This document shows, piece by piece, positions 5,446-5,833 of a stretch of 5,833 nucleotides of DNA. The translations under genes and the position numbers were made by a program. The number at the start of each line of letters is the position of its first letter. The first letter of the stretch is position 1. The notes under the pieces were generated by a model. That model had not been told where the DNA came from and ran no database searches. It saw only the letters and a list, made by a program, of their open reading frames with translations. The DNA is taken from the NCBI GenBank assembly GCA_903835325.1, contig CAILMU010000177.1, positions 1 to 5,833 of the forward strand. The letters are read 5' to 3'. This stretch comes from an uncultured Microcaldota archaeon (GTDB taxonomy: Archaea; Micrarchaeota; Micrarchaeia; Anstonellales; Bilamarchaeaceae).

Positions 5446-5833
5446 ATGGCGATCATCAGAAAGGCGACTATCCGCGATACCCCAAAAATAATCAAGCTCT
5501 GGGAAGCGCTGATGCAGCACCACCGAGTCGAGCTTGGTTACGGCAAGGGGATTTTCGAATTCCGCAAGGATATGGCGAAGATTTATACGCGATTTTTGAG
5601 GAGGCAGATACGCTCGAAAAAAGCGGCTGTATTCGTAGCGGAAGAGGATGCCGGGACCGGGAAAGCAGGGAAGCTCGTGGGCCATATCATGGTCTCGATA
5701 CAGAAACGACCCCCTATTTACGTGCATGATACAGAATCGAGTATCGGGGAGCTTTTTGTAGATGCGGATCATCGGCGGGAAGGGATCGCGACAGCATTGA
5801 TGAAAGAGGCGCTAGGTTGGGCAAAGACGAAGA
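5446..5833 (+). CDS. GNAT-family N-acetyltransferase, 3' end outside window
   Basis: The frame is open to the window edge, giving 129 residues. It starts MAIIRKATIRDTPKIIKLWE, the usual GNAT opening strand and helix. KKAAVFVAEED (beta 2-3 region) and GKLVGHIMVSI form the central strands. The acetyl-CoA binding motif A is seen as IGELFVDADHRREGIATALM, with the R-x-x-G-x-A pyrophosphate loop RREGIA. The acceptor substrate cannot be told. The ATG at 5446 is preferred because the domain begins there and AAGGG (5437-5441) lies five bases before it. A GTG at 5419, which overlaps the asnS stop as GTGA, would add nine lysine-rich residues and is the alternative. The closeness to asnS suggests co-transcription. 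The residue range is about 85% of a typical single GNAT domain. Confidence 0.88.
   Translation, partial: MAIIRKATIRDTPKIIKLWEALMQHHRVELGYGKGIFEFRKDMAKIYTRFLRRQIRSKKAAVFVAEEDAGTGKAGKLVGHIMVSIQKRPPIYVHDTESSIGELFVDADHRREGIATALMKEALGWAKTK

Noticed and set aside
5413..5772. A 119-residue minus-strand frame at the window end
   Set aside because: It is antisense to the acetyltransferase, whose acetyl-CoA motif is clear.
1..5833. CRISPR array or tRNA gene
   Set aside because: No regularly spaced direct repeats and no T-loop signature with a matching acceptor stem were seen on either strand by eye.

Overview
The window looks archaeal. It carries an archaeal-type elongation factor 1-alpha, an asparaginyl-tRNA synthetase of the archaeal type, TATA/BRE promoters about 25 bases before expected transcript starts, and two genes that look leaderless. 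The short genes, lysine-rich membrane-anchored proteins and cysteine-repeat surface protein would suit a small-genome (DPANN-like) archaeon. That lineage guess is inference; the sequence does not name the organism.

Layout. Positions 1-842 (minus strand) hold the N-terminal 280 residues of a membrane-anchored protein with regularly spaced cysteines and many N-glycosylation sequons; its C-terminus lies outside the window. Positions 843-1595 are a long non-coding stretch with three parts: an archaeal-type TATA box followed by three strong hairpins (about 1041-1194), a decayed open frame (about 1214-1375), and the last 40 or so codons of a TnpB gene with the terminal hairpin of an IS200/IS605-type element (1376-1509). 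The element end directly abuts the BRE/TATA promoter of the EF-1alpha gene (CDS 1596-2867), which ends in a perfect 9-bp hairpin and a long pyrimidine tract.

Downstream, two tandem paralogous genes (3070-3582 and 3617-4087) encode small N-terminally anchored proteins with a TPR-like helical segment and three conserved cysteines. They lie 35 bases apart and probably form one transcription unit. A short promoter/terminator region then leads into asnS (4127-5422). A GNAT-family acetyltransferase gene (from 5446, cut by the window end) follows, with only 23 bases between.

The two translation genes supply aminoacyl-tRNA delivery (EF-1alpha) and Asn-tRNA charging (AsnRS). The three anchored proteins probably face outward and are not visibly linked to translation. 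The most unusual parts are the TnpB relic at the EF-1alpha promoter, the hairpin cluster upstream of it, and the cysteine-repeat proteins. No complete, clearly new multi-gene system is visible.
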